DNA of 64,000 bases, from the NCBI RefSeq assembly GCF_021390435.2, contig NZ_JAJVCN010000002.1, positions 2,418,001-2,482,000 of the forward strand, written 5' to 3'. Positions 61,642 through 64,000 of this stretch are shown here, one piece after another. The position numbers and the translations under genes were made by a program. Source of the DNA: Kibdelosporangium philippinense (GTDB lineage Bacteria; Actinomycetota; Actinomycetes; Mycobacteriales; Pseudonocardiaceae). Each line of letters starts with the position of its first letter. Position 1 is the stretch's first letter. Under the pieces are notes generated by a model, which ran no database searches, was not told the DNA's origin, and saw nothing but the letters and a program-made list of their open reading frames with translations.

Positions 61642-63083
61642 GGTCGCCACCACCCGTCTCGACGGTTGGTGAGACTCGGGTCGTATCCAGCGGCGACAAG
61701 GTGGTCGACGGTCTCGGCTCGCAGCGGCGCGCCTGGTACGGCTCGCAAGTCCTCGTCGGGGCGCCACACCTCGTTGCTCACGATTTGCCGATCATCCGCG
61801 TCGACGACTTCTCGGATCGAGGACACGACGCGCTGCCCGGGTTCGTCACGCGGCTGCTCAAGGTGTACGACGAAGTGCAACGCGGAGGCGATCAAGAGAT
61901 TGGTCGCCTCCAACGGCAGCCTCTCCGGGCCTTGCACGGCGTAGCCCCCGAGCTTCACGAAGGCGCCTTTGCTCGTGCTCGCGTGCACTGTGCCCATCGA
62001 GCCGTCGTTGCCCATGGACATGGCGTTGAGCAACGGGAGCACTTCGGGGCCACGGACCTCTCCGACGATGACGCGGTCGGGAGACATGCGCAGCGACTGC
62101 CACACCAGGTCCGACAACGACACCGCACCGCGGCCTTCGATGTTGGCTTCGCGCGCCTGCAGCGCAACCACATCGGGATGCGCGGCATCCTCACCGAGCC
62201 CCAACTCGAACACATCCTCGATCGTGATCAATCTTTCGTATCGAGGGATAGCTGAGCCGAGACCCCGCAACAAGGTGGTCTTGCCCTTCGCGGTACCACC
62301 GCTGACAAGAATGTTCTTCCTCGCACAGACAGCGGCTGCCAGGAACGACGCGAGCGCACGATCGATAGTGCCGTTCTGCTGCAACTGAGCGAGGGTAATA
62401 CGTTGGAAACGATGGCGGCGGATCGATACAGCCGGCCGGGGAGTCACTGCCATCACGGCGCTGACGCGTTCTCCACCAGGCAGTTGGAAGTTCACGATAG
62501 GACTTGCACGATCGAATCTCCTTTCCTCCACTCCGGACCGAGCTGCCAGGTCCCGGATAAGATCCACAAGTTCGTCGTCCGAGCCCACAACCGGCGGCAT
62601 TTGGGCTCGCGTGCCATCAGCGTAGCGCACGAAGACCCTGTCTCCAGTCACGTGAATGTTCTCAATCGACGTGTTGGCAAGCAACGGCTGCAAACCAGCT
62701 AGGCCAAACATTTCGTCCAGAATGGAGGTCAGCACTTGCTGTTCCACATCTGGATCCAGGAGCGCAGTCGCACTGTCTAGATTGTTCATCTCGTCTTGAG
62801 CATGAGCGTCGGCTGCACGGGCCAAGACCTCCTCGGCTATCTGTCGGCGTTGCTTGGCGCCCATGGTTGGGCGTCCAGCGTGTTCGTCGGCCTTGATGCG
62901 TTGGGTCAGCTCGGCGGCCAGTTCGGCCCTCAGGCGATCCTTGAGCCGCTTGACGGCTTCACGTTCCCCTGCCGGTCTATACGGCAGGTCATGAGGACCT
63001 GGAAGTTGTTCGCGAGGCTCAGGTTGCGCCGCGAGCAAATCTGAATGGTTCAGGGAGGTTCCTGCCGTCCCGGGTGGGTTCAT
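61638..63083 (-). CDS. TadA/CpaF-type secretion ATPase
   Basis: 481 aa. The N-terminal part ends in helices (RRQIAEEVLARAADAHAQDE). The ATPase core has SIENIHVTGDRVFVRYADG, Walker A LVSGGTAKGKTTLL (about 255-268), Asp box LITIEDVFEL, SLRMSPDRVIVGEVRGPEVL (Walker B) and the His box GTVHAST. The Walker A has Ala-Lys in place of the usual Gly-Ser (GGTGSGKT), still satisfying GxxxxGKT. It powers assembly of the Tad pilus. Overlaps tadB- and cpaE-like genes by four bases each. Confidence 0.92.
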   Translation of the reverse strand: MNPPGTAGTSLNHSDLLAAQPEPREQLPGPHDLPYRPAGEREAVKRLKDRLRAELAAELTQRIKADEHAGRPTMGAKQRRQIAEEVLARAADAHAQDEMNNLDSATALLDPDVEQQVLTSILDEMFGLAGLQPLLANTSIENIHVTGDRVFVRYADGTRAQMPPVVGSDDELVDLIRDLAARSGVEERRFDRASPIVNFQLPGGERVSAVMAVTPRPAVSIRRHRFQRITLAQLQQNGTIDRALASFLAAAVCARKNILVSGGTAKGKTTLLRGLGSAIPRYERLITIEDVFELGLGEDAAHPDVVALQAREANIEGRGAVSLSDLVWQSLRMSPDRVIVGEVRGPEVLPLLNAMSMGNDGSMGTVHASTSKGAFVKLGGYAVQGPERLPLEATNLLIASALHFVVHLEQPRDEPGQRVVSSIREVVDADDRQIVSNEVWRPDEDLRAVPGAPLRAETVDHLVAAGYDPSLTNRRDGWWRP

Positions 63084-63907
63084 GAGACTGCTCCGTTCCG
63101 CGGAGGCGCAGGGGCTCGCTGCGCGTCGTCTCGGGGTGCCGAGAACTCGTGCATGGACGCTCGATCTTGTGGCAAGACACCGGTCGACGGATGGTGTCCA
63201 AACGTGTAGACAACCTGCGCGATTCGGGAAGCAGCGTGCCCCAATGCTGATCGCATTGGTGTATGCCTGGACCTATTTCGTCCACTAAGGACATGCGCGC
63301 CCTTGTCGTCGCGAGGAACACGGCCCAGCACGGGTATACCCAATACCCGGGAAACCTCTGTCGTGGGATGTCCGTCGCCGACCAGAACAAAGCAAGGCTT
63401 TCGGGACCACTGTCGAACGACATGCAACTTGACCGCAACATGGGCGAGCGCGTCGTCTTGCGGGCGAGCGACAAGGATCATCGCATCGGCGGCACGGATA
63501 ATGGGCATCGCAGACGAGTCCGGATCGGCTCGGCCACAATCGACCAGGACAGCGACCCCGGGATGATCCGCGGCCTGTCGCAACGCGGCGGCACCTGCAG
63601 AGGTCAACACCGACAGCGCCTTGTGGGCCTGTTCCGCGCCAACCGGGCCGACTACAACGTCCAAGCCGCCTGGTAGTTGCTGGCTATGTTGCCGTAGTAG
63701 CGCAGGTCCGCTGCCGCGGCGCGCTGCCGCGGCAAGGCTCAGCAGCCCAGGCGACTCCTTCAGTCGGAAACGCGCGGCCAAGTCCCCGCCCGCGGGATCG
63801 GCTTCGACCATGATCGGGGTCTCCTGCACCGGCCATCGGGCGGCGATCGCCGTGACCATCGTGGTGACACCGGGAGATCCTTTGAGGGAGCAAAATGCGG
63901 CAAGCAT
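63080..63907 (-). CDS. CpaE/TadZ-like ParA-family protein
   Basis: 275 aa. FCSLKGSPGVTTMVTAIAAR is the atypical Walker A (KGxPGVTT, no second GK) found in actinobacterial TadZ/CpaE-like ATPases. MVEADPAGGDLAARF and GVAVLVDCGRADPDS are the switch regions. VARPQDDALAHV and FVLVGDGHPTTEVSRVLGIP complete the fold. Such proteins localise the Tad machine. The ATG overlaps the upstream stop by one base and follows GGAGGA. Confidence 0.85.
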   Translation of the reverse strand: MLAAFCSLKGSPGVTTMVTAIAARWPVQETPIMVEADPAGGDLAARFRLKESPGLLSLAAAARRGSGPALLRQHSQQLPGGLDVVVGPVGAEQAHKALSVLTSAGAAALRQAADHPGVAVLVDCGRADPDSSAMPIIRAADAMILVARPQDDALAHVAVKLHVVRQWSRKPCFVLVGDGHPTTEVSRVLGIPVLGRVPRDDKGAHVLSGRNRSRHTPMRSALGHAASRIAQVVYTFGHHPSTGVLPQDRASMHEFSAPRDDAQRAPAPPRNGAVS

Positions 63908-64000
63908 CAGCTTCCTCCTGCGATGATGACGACGCTCATTTGGCCTGCAGGCGCGGTCGCCAGTGCACGTGCGTCTACATCAGACAGTTGCAGCGACAAC
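63907..64000 (-). CDS. C-terminal end of a SAF/CpaB-like protein (continues beyond the window)
   Basis: The leftward frame from the right edge gives 31 residues (LSLQLSDVDARALATAPAGQ then MSVVIIAGGS) and stops at 63907-63909. This ending is usual for SAF-domain/CpaB-like proteins that precede CpaE in actinobacterial Tad loci. Overlap by one base with the CpaE-like start shows they are co-translated. Confidence 0.6.
   Translation of the reverse strand, partial: LSLQLSDVDARALATAPAGQMSVVIIAGGS

Overview
The window is high-GC actinomycete DNA. It shows GTG/TTG starts, many ATGA stop/start overlaps, and gene families typical of Pseudonocardiales/Streptomycetales. The assignment to actinomycetes is firm; the family-level guess is inference. 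Almost everything here is accessory DNA: mobile elements, interbacterial-competition genes and conjugation machinery. There is no core-metabolism operon and no intact rRNA or tRNA gene.

Left part (1-26 kb): a graveyard-like accessory region. It opens with the 5' end of a tyrosine integrase that runs off the left edge. Next come a decayed Rhs/polymorphic-toxin tail, an intact 2,077-aa secreted RHS protein with two PA14-like domains, and a small membrane protein. Then follow a fused DCC-type thiol oxidoreductase/fulvocin C-related protein, a decayed DUF2637 plasmid-type gene, and a lactococcin 972-type bacteriocin operon (bacteriocin, DUF1430-like 711-aa membrane protein, ABC ATPase). Two complete insertion sequences (IS701 and IS1380 families) share one CTAA target. 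A frameshifted IS5-family element ends exactly on the stop codon of an MFS transporter/dTMP-kinase-like fusion. After that lie an orphan zinc-finger protein, a decayed IS701 copy, a Cys-rich protein, another intact IS and an intact DUF2637 gene.

Junction (26.1 kb): the 3' half of a tRNA-Lys(CTT) gene (an att site) lies inside the 3' end of a second tyrosine integrase. This marks the boundary of the element on the right. The missing 5' half suggests tandem accretion of two elements.

Right part (26-64 kb): one integrative element. Next to the integrase are an excisionase-like HTH gene and a leftward operon encoding two beta-class DNA methyltransferases, two methyltransferase-like proteins and a catalytic-domain-less serine-recombinase protein. 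A divergent DUF6602 gene (putative PD-(D/E)XK fold) sits among them. An IS1380 copy splits the divergent promoter region. A rightward operon (36.1-48.1 kb) then encodes a full type IV secretion/conjugation apparatus: small membrane subunits, VirB4, VirB6, a VirB8-like protein, a lysozyme-like/NlpC hydrolase, VirD4 and a replication-relaxation protein. A convergent operon (53.5-48.2 kb) carries a sliding-clamp (DnaN) paralogue, an ArdC-like antirestriction metallopeptidase, a truncated N6-methylase fold and small proteins. An HxlR-type regulator and a leftward Tad/Flp-pilus cluster (64-54.7 kb) close the window. That cluster holds CpaE/TadZ, TadA, TadB, TadC, Flp-like pilin, TadE/F/G-like pseudopilins and a membrane LysM-BTAD protein.

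Together the right element appears equipped to excise, methylate or protect its DNA, resist host restriction, transfer by a T4SS and possibly attach by a Tad pilus. The left region carries toxin/bacteriocin cargo and repeated IS insertions at YTAR targets.
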